50,848 nt of DNA. It comes from Synergistaceae bacterium. GTDB taxonomy: Bacteria > Synergistota > Synergistia > Synergistales > Synergistaceae. The notes under the pieces were generated by a model that ran no database searches, was not told the DNA's origin, and was given only the letters and a program-made list of their open reading frames with translations. The first letter of the stretch is position 1; each line of letters begins with the position of its first letter. Shown here piece by piece: positions 29,890-38,244 of the stretch. Made by a program: the position numbers and the translations under genes. The stretch covers positions 1 to 50,848 of the forward strand of contig JAUNJZ010000018.1 of the NCBI GenBank assembly GCA_030533085.1, given 5' to 3'.

Positions 29890-32800
29890 TTGATCAACAT
29901 CGCAATTCACGGACATTTTTACCAGCCTCCGCGCGAGGACCCATGGAGCGGCGAGCTGCTCCGCGACCCTACCGCCTATCCGTCCCATGACTGGAACGAG
30001 CGTGTCTGCTCCGAGTGTTACACGCCGAACGCAGGCGCGAAGATTCTCTCGCCGGACGGGCGCATCGCCTCAATCGTCAACAATTATTCCAGCCTCAGCT
30101 TCAATTTCGGCCCTACGCTGCACCGGTGGATAGAGGGGAACGCCCCGTCGCTCAACGCGACGCTGATAAATTCCGGCAGCCGCGCCATAGCGCAGGGGTA
30201 TAACCATATCATCATGCCTCTGGCCAGCGAACGGGACAAGTACACGCAGATAATCTGGGGCATGGAGGATTTCAAGTACCGCTTCGGACGTCTCCCCAAA
30301 GGCATGTGGCTGCCGGAGACGGCGGTAGACATTCCGACGCTGGAAGCGCTGGCGGCCTCCGGGATAGAGTTCACAATATTGTCGCCTCACCAGTGCCGCG
30401 CGGTCATCAGCGCGGAGGGGCGGACTGCGACCCCGGGAGGGGTGGATCTCGACGTCACGCGCCCCTACCGCTGCCCGCTGCCGTCAGGGCGCGCGATAAC
30501 GATATTTTTCTATCACACCCCCCTCGCGCGCGGCATCGCCTTCGGCGGACTGCTGAATAACGGAGACCGCCTTAAAGAGGCGGTCGTCAGCGCCGCGGCG
30601 AAGGGAGAGGGGCGCATCCTTGTAACCGCGACCGACGGCGAGAGCTATGGACATCATCACAAGTTCGGAGAGATGGCGCTCGCGCGTCTCTTCAAGCTGC
30701 TGGGCGAGGATGGGCGTGTCGCTCTTCCGTCGCTTGAGGAATTTTTAGAGAGGCATCCGGCCGAGGCCGAATGTGAGATCGAAGAGATGACTTCCTGGTC
30801 CTGTATGCACGGCGTGGAGCGCTGGCGAAGCGACTGCGGCTGCCGCACCGGCGGGGAGCCGGGCTGGAACCAGAGATGGCGCGCCCCTCTGCGCGAAGCG
30901 CTGGATAAGCTGGCGGAGCGCGTGGACGGCTTCTACGAGAGCGAAATGTCGCAGTTCGGAGATCCGTGGCTGCTTCGCAACGAGGCTATCGACATCTACA
31001 AATGCGGACTGCCTATGACAGAGGCGGAGCGGACGGAGCGCCGCAGCGCCTTTTTCACCGACAGATTCGGCGCGCTGCCTGAGAACACACTGAAACGTAT
31101 GGCGGCTCTTGTTGAGATGGAGCGTATGCGTATCTTCACATATACCTCCTGCGCCTGGTTCTTTAACGACATCTCCGGCGTGGAGACGAGACAGATACTT
31201 TCCTACGCGCTGCGCGCCTCGGAGCTTGCGGAGACTCTGTCCGGCAGAGAGTTCATCAGACCGCTGCTGGAGGATCTGGCGAAGGTCAAGGGGAACAGAA
31301 AGGAATATCCCGACGCGGCCGCGATGGTCTCCGCTGAGATAGCCCCGCGCATGAATGAGGAAAAATACAACGAAGAGGCGGAAGAAGAAATGGATTCCGA
31401 CAGATTGGAGAAGATGAACTTTATGAATTACGGAAAGAATCTGGCCACATCGCTGCTTGCGACGCTCGACGGCGATCCGGCCTTCAGGAGCACGGCCTAT
31501 TTCTCAATGGAGATAGCGCTGAAGCCTGAAATACCGACATATTCAGGCGGCCTCGGCGTGCTGGCGGGCGATATTTTGAAGAGCGGCGCGGATCTCGGCG
31601 TGCCGATGGTCGGCATCACGCTGCTTTATAAGAAGGGTTATTTCGCTCAGAAGATAAACGGCGACGGACGGCAGACGGAATATCCGGTCGAGTGGAATCC
31701 GCGCGATTTCATGACCCAGCTGCCGAACCGCGTTACGGTAACTATTTCCCACAGGCCGGTCACAGTAACGGCGTGGACCTATAATCTTATCGGTCAGTCG
31801 GGGCATAAGCTGCCGATTCTGTTTCTAGACACGGATCTGCCGGAGAACAGCCCGGAGGACAGGGCGCTGACAGCCGAACTGTACGGCGGAGACAACCGCT
31901 ACCGTCTCTGTCAGGAGCTTATTCTGGGTATCGGCGGGCTGCGTCTGCTGCGCGACCTCGGCTTCCGCAATATCAACACCTTCCACCTCAACGAGGGACA
32001 CGCCGGCTTCCTGACGCTAGAGCTGCTGCGCGAGCAGGGCTACGGCGATATCGAGAAGGTGCGGAATCAGGTTATTTTCACTACCCACACGCCTGTCGCG
32101 GCCGGACATGATTTCTTCTCATACGACCTTATAGACGAGGTGCTGGACGGCAATTTCGCGCAGATACTGCGCCGCCACATCGGAGGCAGCGGCCTTTCTA
32201 TGACGGATCTGGCTCTCAAGCTCTCGCGTTACGTGAACGGCGTGTCGCACAAGCACGCCCTTGTCAGCCGTGAGATGTTCGGCGACCAGTCCATAGACTG
32301 GATAACGAACGGCGTTCATTCCACGACATGGACGGCGCCGAGCTTTGAAAGGCTGTACGACCGCCGCATCCCAGGCTGGCGCAACGACCCGTCGCGCCTC
32401 ATGCAGGCGCTTCACATACCGGACGACGAGATATGGAGCGCACATCAGTCGGCAAAGATGAAGCTGCTCGCCTTCGTTCTGGAAGAGACGGGGCGGGAGC
32501 TTGACCCGGACGTGCTGACGATAGGCTTCGCGCGCCGCGCCGCCACCTACAAGCGCGCGGATCTGGTGTTCAGCGATATCAAGAGGCTGGTCGATATCGC
32601 GGGGGGCCGCGTTCAGTTCATCTTCTCCGGCAAGGCTCATCCGCACGACGAGCCGGGGAAGGATATACTGCAAAAGATAAACAGGACGGCGGCGGAGCTT
32701 GGCTCGACGCTTCCGGTCGTCTTCATCGAAAATTACAATATGGGGCCTGCAAAGCTCATCACCTCCGGCGTTGACCTCTGGCTGAACACGCCGGTGCGCC

Positions 32801-33150
32801 CGCGCGAGGCATCAGGCACAAGCGGAATGAAGTGCGTCCACAACGGAGTCATGAATTTCTCCGTGCTCGACGGCTGGTGGATAGAGGGCTGCATCGAGGA
32901 CAAGACTGGCTGGGCTATCGGCCCTGAGCCGACGGAGAACGGGCTGGTCGAATACAACGAGGCAGAGGACGCTATAGACCTTTATAATAAGCTGGAGGGA
33001 AAGATATTGCCCACATATTACGGCGACAGGGCGAAATGGGTGCAGATGATGAAGCTGGCCATCGCGGTAAACGCAAGCTATTTCAATACTCACAGGGTGG
33101 TGCGCGAATACTGCGAAAAGGCTTATGGCACGGTATTCAGGGGACATTAA
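29890..33150 (+). CDS. GH57 glycosidase / alpha-glucan phosphorylase fusion protein
   Basis: A 1086-residue cytosolic protein. The N-terminal half (about 1-500) is a GH57-type domain with DUF3536: IAIHGHFYQPPREDPW, FGRLPKGMWLPETAVDIPTL, ATDGESYGHHHKFGEMAL and the SWSCMHGVERWRSDCGC segment. The C-terminal half (about 540-1086) is a GT35 alpha-glucan phosphorylase of the archaeal/thermophile type: YFSMEIALKPEIPTYSGGLG, FHLNEGHAGFL, and REASGTSGMKCVHNG near residue 973, which holds the PLP-binding lysine. It would release glucose-1-phosphate from glycogen or maltodextrin, with the GH57 half acting as amylase or branching-related enzyme. I choose TTG 29890, preceded by GGGGAGG; the ATG at 29842 has no ribosome site. 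It is followed four bases later by glgA. Confidence 0.9.
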   Translation: MINIAIHGHFYQPPREDPWSGELLRDPTAYPSHDWNERVCSECYTPNAGAKILSPDGRIASIVNNYSSLSFNFGPTLHRWIEGNAPSLNATLINSGSRAIAQGYNHIIMPLASERDKYTQIIWGMEDFKYRFGRLPKGMWLPETAVDIPTLEALAASGIEFTILSPHQCRAVISAEGRTATPGGVDLDVTRPYRCPLPSGRAITIFFYHTPLARGIAFGGLLNNGDRLKEAVVSAAAKGEGRILVTATDGESYGHHHKFGEMALARLFKLLGEDGRVALPSLEEFLERHPAEAECEIEEMTSWSCMHGVERWRSDCGCRTGGEPGWNQRWRAPLREALDKLAERVDGFYESEMSQFGDPWLLRNEAIDIYKCGLPMTEAERTERRSAFFTDRFGALPENTLKRMAALVEMERMRIFTYTSCAWFFNDISGVETRQILSYALRASELAETLSGREFIRPLLEDLAKVKGNRKEYPDAAAMVSAEIAPRMNEEKYNEEAEEEMDSDRLEKMNFMNYGKNLATSLLATLDGDPAFRSTAYFSMEIALKPEIPTYSGGLGVLAGDILKSGADLGVPMVGITLLYKKGYFAQKINGDGRQTEYPVEWNPRDFMTQLPNRVTVTISHRPVTVTAWTYNLIGQSGHKLPILFLDTDLPENSPEDRALTAELYGGDNRYRLCQELILGIGGLRLLRDLGFRNINTFHLNEGHAGFLTLELLREQGYGDIEKVRNQVIFTTHTPVAAGHDFFSYDLIDEVLDGNFAQILRRHIGGSGLSMTDLALKLSRYVNGVSHKHALVSREMFGDQSIDWITNGVHSTTWTAPSFERLYDRRIPGWRNDPSRLMQALHIPDDEIWSAHQSAKMKLLAFVLEETGRELDPDVLTIGFARRAATYKRADLVFSDIKRLVDIAGGRVQFIFSGKAHPHDEPGKDILQKINRTAAELGSTLPVVFIENYNMGPAKLITSGVDLWLNTPVRPREASGTSGMKCVHNGVMNFSVLDGWWIEGCIEDKTGWAIGPEPTENGLVEYNEAEDAIDLYNKLEGKILPTYYGDRAKWVQMMKLAIAVNASYFNTHRVVREYCEKAYGTVFRGH

Positions 33151-33154
33151 GGAT

Positions 33155-34639
33155 ATGACCGCGGAAAAACTGGATTTTCAGGTCAAGGTGCTTCACGTAT
33201 CGCCGGAGTGCGCCCCTCTCGCCAAAAAGGGAGGGCTGGGCGACGTTGTAGGCTCTCTGCCAAAGGCGCTGCGCTCCCTCGGATTGGACGCGCGCGTGCT
33301 GATGCCGGCGTGGCCGGGGGTGCTCGACATGGCGAGGTCGCTCTCCGCGCTGCCGAGCCGCCCTATAGGCAGCATTTCGGCTGCGCTCAACTGGCGCGCG
33401 CTGACGGCCAGGCTCTGGCGGGCGCAGATTGACGGCCTGCCGGTATATATACTGCAAAACGACGAGCTCTTCGCGAATGAAAATATCTACCCGGAGCAGA
33501 TGGACGCCGTTACGGCGGAGCCGATGCTCTTTCTCTCATACGCCGCCTTCGAGCTGTCGCGCGCCGCGCGCTGGAAGCCGCATATAATCCACGCTCACGA
33601 CTGGCCGACGGCCGCCGTCCCCTGCGCTCTGCGCTGGCACCGCGCCTGCTCGAAGCTGGCGGGAGATTTCGACACCGTCTACACGATACACAATATGGCT
33701 CATCAGGGGCTTTTCCAGCAGGAATGCCTCAACGGCTGGGGCTTCTCCCCCGACGCCTTCTCGCAGTTCAATCCCGGCTCCATGGAATTTTACGGACAGG
33801 CGAATCTGATGAAAGGGGCCATAAACACAGCCGACGCAATCACCACAGTCAGCCCCAGCTACTCATGGGACATTCAGACGCAGGACGGCGGCTTCGGCCT
33901 GGACGGCGTGATATCCGCAAACAGGAGCAAGCTGCGCGGCATACTGAACGGAATAGACTACGACGTGTGGAACCCGAGTAAGGACGCCCTCATCCCTGCG
34001 CACTTTTCGGCGGATGACCGCAGCGGCAAGAAGCTCTGCCGCGCCGCCCTGATGGAGAAGTTCAACTGGCAGGACGACGGGAGGCCGCTGGTCATCTTCG
34101 TCGGCCGGCTGACGGAGCAGAAGGGGGTGGATATCATGCTCGACGCGCTGAACCGCTTCATGCCCGACATGATATACGCTCTGATAATAGGCTCCGGCAG
34201 CGAGCTTTACAACAGGAAGCTTGCCGACTTTGAGCTGAACCACATGGAATCGGTGCGCACCGTCACTGCATTCAGCGAGGAAAGCGCGCATTGCGCCTAC
34301 GCAGCGGGAGACATTCTGCTGATGCCCTCTCTCTTTGAGCCCTGCGGACTGTCGCAGCTGATAGCCTTCGCCTACGGCGCGATACCTGTCGCGCGCGCGA
34401 CAGGCGGACTGGCGGATACTGTGAGGGACGCGGACAGCTCTCCTGACGGCACCGGCTTCCTCTTCACCGATTACAGCGTATCGGAGCTTGAAGCGGCGCT
34501 GAACCGCGCGCTCTCCGCAAAGGCGGAGCCGGAGCGCTGGGATAAGATAGTGAGCAACGCCATGAACGAAGATTTTTCATGGAACGCCTCCGCGCACGAA
34601 TACGCCGCGCTCTACGGCGACGTGATAACTGCGGAGTGA
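33155..34639 (+). CDS. glgA: glycogen synthase (ADP-glucose type, GT5)
   Basis: A 494-residue GT5 glycogen/starch synthase that extends alpha-1,4-glucan from ADP-glucose. The N-terminal Rossmann half has the hallmark KVLHVSPECAPLAKKGGLGD (KxGGL nucleotide-binding loop), HAHDWPTAAVPCAL and YTIHNMAHQGLF; the C-terminal half has FVGRLTEQKGVDIML and LMPSLFEPCGLSQLIAFAYG with the conserved E-P-C-G-L motif, then ARATGGLADTV. I choose ATG 33155, four bases after the upstream stop with TAAGGA before it; an in-frame ATG at 33125 overlaps the upstream gene. With the phosphorylase fusion it forms a glycogen storage and breakdown pair. Confidence 0.95.
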   Translation: MTAEKLDFQVKVLHVSPECAPLAKKGGLGDVVGSLPKALRSLGLDARVLMPAWPGVLDMARSLSALPSRPIGSISAALNWRALTARLWRAQIDGLPVYILQNDELFANENIYPEQMDAVTAEPMLFLSYAAFELSRAARWKPHIIHAHDWPTAAVPCALRWHRACSKLAGDFDTVYTIHNMAHQGLFQQECLNGWGFSPDAFSQFNPGSMEFYGQANLMKGAINTADAITTVSPSYSWDIQTQDGGFGLDGVISANRSKLRGILNGIDYDVWNPSKDALIPAHFSADDRSGKKLCRAALMEKFNWQDDGRPLVIFVGRLTEQKGVDIMLDALNRFMPDMIYALIIGSGSELYNRKLADFELNHMESVRTVTAFSEESAHCAYAAGDILLMPSLFEPCGLSQLIAFAYGAIPVARATGGLADTVRDADSSPDGTGFLFTDYSVSELEAALNRALSAKAEPERWDKIVSNAMNEDFSWNASAHEYAALYGDVITAE

Positions 34640-34671
34640 CAAAAAAATAACAAATCAGGCTGAAAGCAGGG

Positions 34672-34702
34672 CGCGCCGGAAGCGAAAGAGCCTTCCGGCG
34701 CG
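34672..34702. terminator. hairpin between convergent glgA and HD-domain genes
   Basis: CGCGCCGGAAG (34672-34682) and CTTCCGGCGCG (34692-34702) are perfect 11-bp arms around a 9-base loop, located between the two stop codons. Strong T-tracts are missing, so it is a weak or rho-assisted bidirectional terminator. Confidence 0.5.
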
Positions 34703-34721
34703 TATAATCAGCGGCTATTTA

Positions 34722-35474
34722 TCATCCTATCTTTTTTATCAACGCTTCCGTAATATCGTCAACGCCGTAGGGCTTCAAATCATCGCGTATGCGCTCGAAT
34801 ATCCCTTCATCCTTGAGGGTCGCGATTGAAACGGGATAATTCAGGTCAAGCCCCCATGTAAGCTGAATGAGGCGGTAATCCTGCAAGGATCTCGCGTTGG
34901 CGTAGGAGCCGCGCCCCGTCGCGCGTATTTCGTCGATCAGCGGCTGAGACAGCCCGCTGACCTTCTTATGGCGCGGCAGCATGTCGTATATCGTACCGTT
35001 GTCGATACGGCTCTGCACCATGCGGAAGACGTCTATCTTATCGGCGTCGCGCACAAGGGCGCACCAGCGGTAGGTCGATAGCGACAGGTTGGCCGGTATC
35101 TCTATCTTGTTATGATGGCGCACGGCCGAGAGCAGCTTTTCACGATCTCCGGCGGCTATCCCCTCCCAGTCGAAGAGCCGCTCCAGAATCTCCGCCCCGC
35201 GGTCGCCGTGGTCGAAGCTGGCGCTGTCCTGAAAGGTCTGATAGTCGCGGTACTGTTCAAAGCGCGCGGTATCGTGCAGCAGGCCGACCGCGTGAGCCAT
35301 CCACCCGTCGTTTTCTTCCTCCCATTCAAGAGAGTCCGCTATAGCCGAGGCGATTTTCTGCACGCGAAAGCTGTGCCTGCGTTTCAGCTCCTGCATCGCG
35401 GCAAGCTCTCCCTTTATCCTGAATGAATCTACGTAATCGCTGAACCATTTTTCTGTCTTTTCCATCGAATACAT
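34722..35474 (-). CDS. HD-domain phosphohydrolase
   Basis: A 250-residue cytosolic protein with an HD metal-binding domain: first His in KRRHSFRVQKIAS, the HD doublet in AVGLLHDTARFEQY, a distal His pair in AVRHHNKIEIP and the closing Asp in LVRDADKIDVFRM. Such enzymes hydrolyse nucleotides or phosphodiesters; this one lacks the GYP signature of c-di-GMP phosphodiesterases. I choose ATG 35474 with GGAGG nine bases upstream; a GTG directly before it is an alternative. The gene is convergent with glgA and divergent from the small acidic protein gene at 35634. Substrate unknown. Confidence 0.85.
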   Translation of the reverse strand: MYSMEKTEKWFSDYVDSFRIKGELAAMQELKRRHSFRVQKIASAIADSLEWEEENDGWMAHAVGLLHDTARFEQYRDYQTFQDSASFDHGDRGAEILERLFDWEGIAAGDREKLLSAVRHHNKIEIPANLSLSTYRWCALVRDADKIDVFRMVQSRIDNGTIYDMLPRHKKVSGLSQPLIDEIRATGRGSYANARSLQDYRLIQLTWGLDLNYPVSIATLKDEGIFERIRDDLKPYGVDDITEALIKKIG

Positions 35475-35633
35475 CACGACACACCTCCGTTACAGCCAGA
35501 TTATACACCCGCGGCGGCGGGGATAATACCGGAAAAGCGTCAGGCAAAACTGCCGTTGCCCGCCTCCCGCGCCTCGCGGAAAATCAGAGGATACTGCGGC
35601 GGAGGAACAGCCGCGAAGAAGGGGGAAAAACAG

Positions 35634-35939
35634 ATGGCCACACAGTTCAGCGAAGAGCAGATGAGACGGACATTGAACTACCTCAAGGGGACGCCTGACG
35701 GCTGCGACCCGGCCTATATATGCGCCCACAAGGATGAGCTTCGCGCCTTTTCAACGCGCCTTTCCGAGAAAGACGATGAGTTTTGCGCGGAGCTGAAGGA
35801 ATGGTTCGGAGAGCATTATCACGAGATCAGGGAGCATCTGAAGGACGACCGCGAGGATTTTGAAAAGCGCCTGCGCGACGCCGGCGTCGATATCGACAGG
35901 CATACGCGGCAGAGGGAGGAAGCGCCGGCGGCGCGGTAG
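35634..35939 (+). CDS. unknown small acidic protein, member 1 of a local paralogue pair
   Basis: A 101-residue protein with no signal peptide or membrane segment. I recognise no family. It is paralogous to the next gene: both share a Leu-Asn N-terminal part, then RLxEKDDEFCAELKEWFGEH-type and REHLKDDREDFEKRLRD-type segments, ending in an Asp-Ile-Asp-Arg-His stretch. The helices are highly charged and heptad-like, suggesting an elongated helical bundle. This member has three cysteines and a shorter tail than its neighbour. ATG 35634 has GAAGGGGG upstream; earlier in-frame starts are not supported. Confidence 0.6.
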   Translation: MATQFSEEQMRRTLNYLKGTPDGCDPAYICAHKDELRAFSTRLSEKDDEFCAELKEWFGEHYHEIREHLKDDREDFEKRLRDAGVDIDRHTRQREEAPAAR

Positions 35940-36085
35940 AAGGAGGGGCTTTCCGCCCTTTTTACCGTCTGGGGGCGGCTTCCGCCTTTTCCGCCATTCC
36001 GCGTCAGGTATATTGGCGTTGTCCGCCGGGGCGCAATATGAGATGATTTACACGTTGAATACGGACGGAGAGAAGAGAGAAAAAA

Positions 36086-36191
36086 GGTGACTACAGGGGC
36101 CTCTGCGCAGTTCCGGGCACAGGCTCCGTCACCTCCCCCTCACAGGCAAAGGGGAATGAGAAAGGCAAAGGGCGCGGGGCGGCAGCCCCGC
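36086..36191. other. structured intergenic segment between the paralogue pair
   Basis: Two stems lie in the 290-base gap. The first pairs GGTGAC (36086-36091) with GTCACC (36128-36133) and, after a 4-base bulge, GGGGCCT with AGGCTCC. The second is GCGGGGC-GGCA-GCCCCGC (36174-36191). The second gene starts 39 bases later. No T-run follows either stem, so a structured leader is as likely as a terminator. Confidence 0.4.
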
Positions 36192-36229
36192 CGCATAAAA
36201 ACAGATAAAACGACCCAGGGGGGAGCAAA

Positions 36230-36565
36230 ATGGCAGTAAAGAACGACGAAGATATCAAAAAAAGCCTGAATGAGATGGAGGCGCACACAGGCCCTTACGA
36301 CGTGGATTTTGCAAAAAAGCACGCGCAGGACATCCACGCGATGGCGCAGCGGCTCAACGGCGAGAGGGACGACCTCTGGCAGCGCATAAAAAAGTGGTTT
36401 GAAGAACATTACGACCATCTGCGCGAGCATCTTCACGACGGCAGGGAAGATATAGAAAGAGATCTGCACCGCGCGCACGAGGATATCGACCGTCATCTGC
36501 ACGACGACAGGGAAAGGCTGGACAGAGACTTCCACCGCCATCACCATAAAGAGGACGAAAAATAA
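36230..36565 (+). CDS. unknown small Asp/His-rich protein, member 2 of the paralogue pair
   Basis: A 111-residue protein without signal peptide or membrane segment. The first about 75 residues align with the upstream paralogue (AQRLNGERDDLWQRIKKWFE, then EHYDHLREHLHDGREDIERD). The tail is a run of short repeats built from Asp, Arg and His (HRAHEDIDRHLHDDRERLDR, then DFHRHHHKEDEK), rich in His and acidic residues and likely to bind divalent metal ions. ATG 36230 follows GGGGGAG. No family is recognised. The next gene downstream is a Crp/Fnr regulator on the other strand. Chromosomal duplication with divergence of the tail is the simplest reading. Confidence 0.65.
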   Translation: MAVKNDEDIKKSLNEMEAHTGPYDVDFAKKHAQDIHAMAQRLNGERDDLWQRIKKWFEEHYDHLREHLHDGREDIERDLHRAHEDIDRHLHDDRERLDRDFHRHHHKEDEK

Positions 36566-36647
36566 AGAGATAACAGAAAGATTTTCGCCGCATCCGCCCG
36601 CGGAGGCTGTAAAAGCTCCCGCGGGCGCGAATTTTGCGCGCCGCCCT

Positions 36648-37313
36648 TCAGCTCTGCCGGAGGCGGAAGCTGTTTTTATAAAAATCGAGCAATCCTTCGT
36701 CCCGCATTTTAGAAAGCTCGCTCGACAGCGCGCTGCGATCGACGGAGAGATAATCGGCAAGCTGCTGTCGGTTAAATGGTATCTCAAACTCCGGGCTTCC
36801 GCGGCGCAGCGACTCGGCGGAGAGATACGAAAGCAGCTTCTGCCGCGTCGCGCGCTGCGTCAGATGCGTCAGCTTCTCGTTGAAGAGCAGATTCTTTTCC
36901 GCGAGGACGGAGACCAGATTCCTTACCAGCCGCGCGTGGAATTCGCAGGCGGAGCCGCAGCTCGTGAGGACGCGGCGCACATCCATAAACATTACCGCGC
37001 AGCGCTCAGCCGCCACGACGCTGACCCCCAGCGGCACAGCCGGCATACAGGCGTAGCTCTCCGCAAATATCTGCCCCGCCCCTATCTCGGCAATGATATT
37101 CCTGTTTCCCCAAAAATCCTCCTTTATGATATGCAGGGAGCCGGCGAGCGCCACGCCGACAGAGTCGGTAAAGTCGCCGCAGCGCAGCACAAATTCGTTT
37201 TTGGCGTACTCCTTCCTCCTTACGGAAAGGCAGTCGAGCATCGCCTCAATATCCGCCTCCGCGATAGCGTTGAAGAGCGGAGAACTTTTTACCGCCTCGA
37301 TATATTTTTTCAT
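36648..37313 (-). CDS. Crp/Fnr family regulator, candidate HcpR
   Basis: A 221-residue regulator. A cyclic-nucleotide-binding-like domain covers about residues 8-125 (SPLFNAIAEADIEAMLDCL, AEIGAGQIFAESYACMP), a dimerisation helix follows (CEFHARLVRNLVSVLAEKN), and a C-terminal helix-turn-helix at about 160-215 has FNRQQLADYLSVDRSALSSE. Fnr-type N-terminal Fe-S Cys spacing is absent. It is divergent from the ferredoxin-hcp operon with two palindromes in between, the arrangement of HcpR, the Crp/Fnr regulator of hcp in many anaerobes that responds to nitric oxide or nitrite stress. ATG 37313 is chosen over the GTG three codons upstream; AAGGGTG lies before it. Confidence 0.82.
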   Translation of the reverse strand: MKKYIEAVKSSPLFNAIAEADIEAMLDCLSVRRKEYAKNEFVLRCGDFTDSVGVALAGSLHIIKEDFWGNRNIIAEIGAGQIFAESYACMPAVPLGVSVVAAERCAVMFMDVRRVLTSCGSACEFHARLVRNLVSVLAEKNLLFNEKLTHLTQRATRQKLLSYLSAESLRRGSPEFEIPFNRQQLADYLSVDRSALSSELSKMRDEGLLDFYKNSFRLRQS

Positions 37314-37327
37314 ATTTCTCACCCTTA

Positions 37328-37343
37328 TGTTGTTTATACAACA
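37328..37343. promoter_or_regulatory. palindromic operator 1 between hcpR-like and ferredoxin-hcp genes
   Basis: TGTTGT-TTAT-ACAACA, perfect 6-bp arms. Its form suits a Crp/Fnr-family dimer. It is 14 bases before the regulator start codon on the minus strand and about 100 bases before the ferredoxin gene. Confidence 0.65.
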
Positions 37344-37348
37344 GATTC

Positions 37349-37362
37349 ACAATAATCATTGT
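37349..37362. promoter_or_regulatory. palindromic operator 2 between hcpR-like and ferredoxin-hcp genes
   Basis: ACAAT-AATC-ATTGT, perfect 5-bp arms, centred 20 bp (about two helical turns) from operator 1. Similar half-sites (ACAA/TTGT) suggest the same regulator binds both. Confidence 0.55.
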
Positions 37363-37445
37363 AGTATCCTTTAGCCACAGAGGCAAGAAGGACGAAAAAA
37401 AACGATAAATCTACGGAGAAAAGATCCTTTGGGGAGGAAATAGAA

Positions 37446-38159
37446 ATGCGAAGAAGAATAATCGAGATAGACGAAGCTAAATGCAACGGCTGCGGAGCCT
37501 GCGCCGAAGCCTGCCACGAAGGGGCTATAGCGATGGTGGATGGCAAGGCGAGGCTGACGCGCGACGATTACTGCGACGGACTTGGCGACTGTCTGCCTAC
37601 ATGCCCGACTGGGGCAATTTCCTTTGTGGAGCGCGAGGCTGAAGCCTATGACAAAGAGGCGGCGGAGGCGAATATAGCCGCGAAAAGAGCGGAAAAAGAG
37701 GGGCGGCTGCCCTGCGGCTGTCCGGGGACGCAGTCGCGCGAAATCAGGCGCGGCGAAGAGAGGCCGGAGATGGAAAAATACAGCCCGCAGGCAATTTCGC
37801 GCCTTTCGCAGTGGCCGGTACAGATAAAGCTCGTACCTGTAAAAGCGCCGTATTTCAACGGGGCGAAGCTGCTCGTCGCCGCCGACTGCACCGCCTTCGC
37901 GCGCGCCGACTTCCACGAGCGTTTCATCAAAAACCACGTGACGCTCGTCGGCTGCCCGAAGCTGGACGGCATAGATTACGCGGAGAAGCTCGCTGAAATA
38001 TTAAAAAACAACGACATAAAAAGCGTCACAGTCGTCCGCATGGAGGTCCCCTGCTGCGGCGGCCTCGAAGCGGCGGTAAAAGAGGCGCTGCGTCAGAGCG
38101 GAAAATTCATTCCCTGGCAGGTCGTAACAATATCCGTAGACGGAAATATAGTCGACTGA
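37446..38159 (+). CDS. 4Fe-4S ferredoxin-domain protein associated with hcp
   Basis: A 237-residue protein. Residues 1-60 are a two-cluster ferredoxin: CNGCGACAEACHEGA and a second part CDGLGDCLPTCPTGA, in which the second motif has a degenerate spacing. The remaining about 175 residues have further Cys motifs (LPCGCPG, ADCTAFARADFHE, VGCPKLDG, EVPCCGGLE), typical of the iron-sulfur proteins encoded next to hcp (FrdX-like). It probably supplies electrons to Hcp. GGGGAGG lies before ATG 37446. Both its position and the palindromes at 37328-37362 place it under the Crp/Fnr regulator. Confidence 0.85.
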   Translation: MRRRIIEIDEAKCNGCGACAEACHEGAIAMVDGKARLTRDDYCDGLGDCLPTCPTGAISFVEREAEAYDKEAAEANIAAKRAEKEGRLPCGCPGTQSREIRRGEERPEMEKYSPQAISRLSQWPVQIKLVPVKAPYFNGAKLLVAADCTAFARADFHERFIKNHVTLVGCPKLDGIDYAEKLAEILKNNDIKSVTVVRMEVPCCGGLEAAVKEALRQSGKFIPWQVVTISVDGNIVD

Positions 38160-38244
38160 CGCGCGACGCGGAGAGGCGGATCTATTCAATCGCCCCTCCG
38201 TTAAGGAAATAAAGGAATAGAAATATAAGGGGGAGGAAACAACA

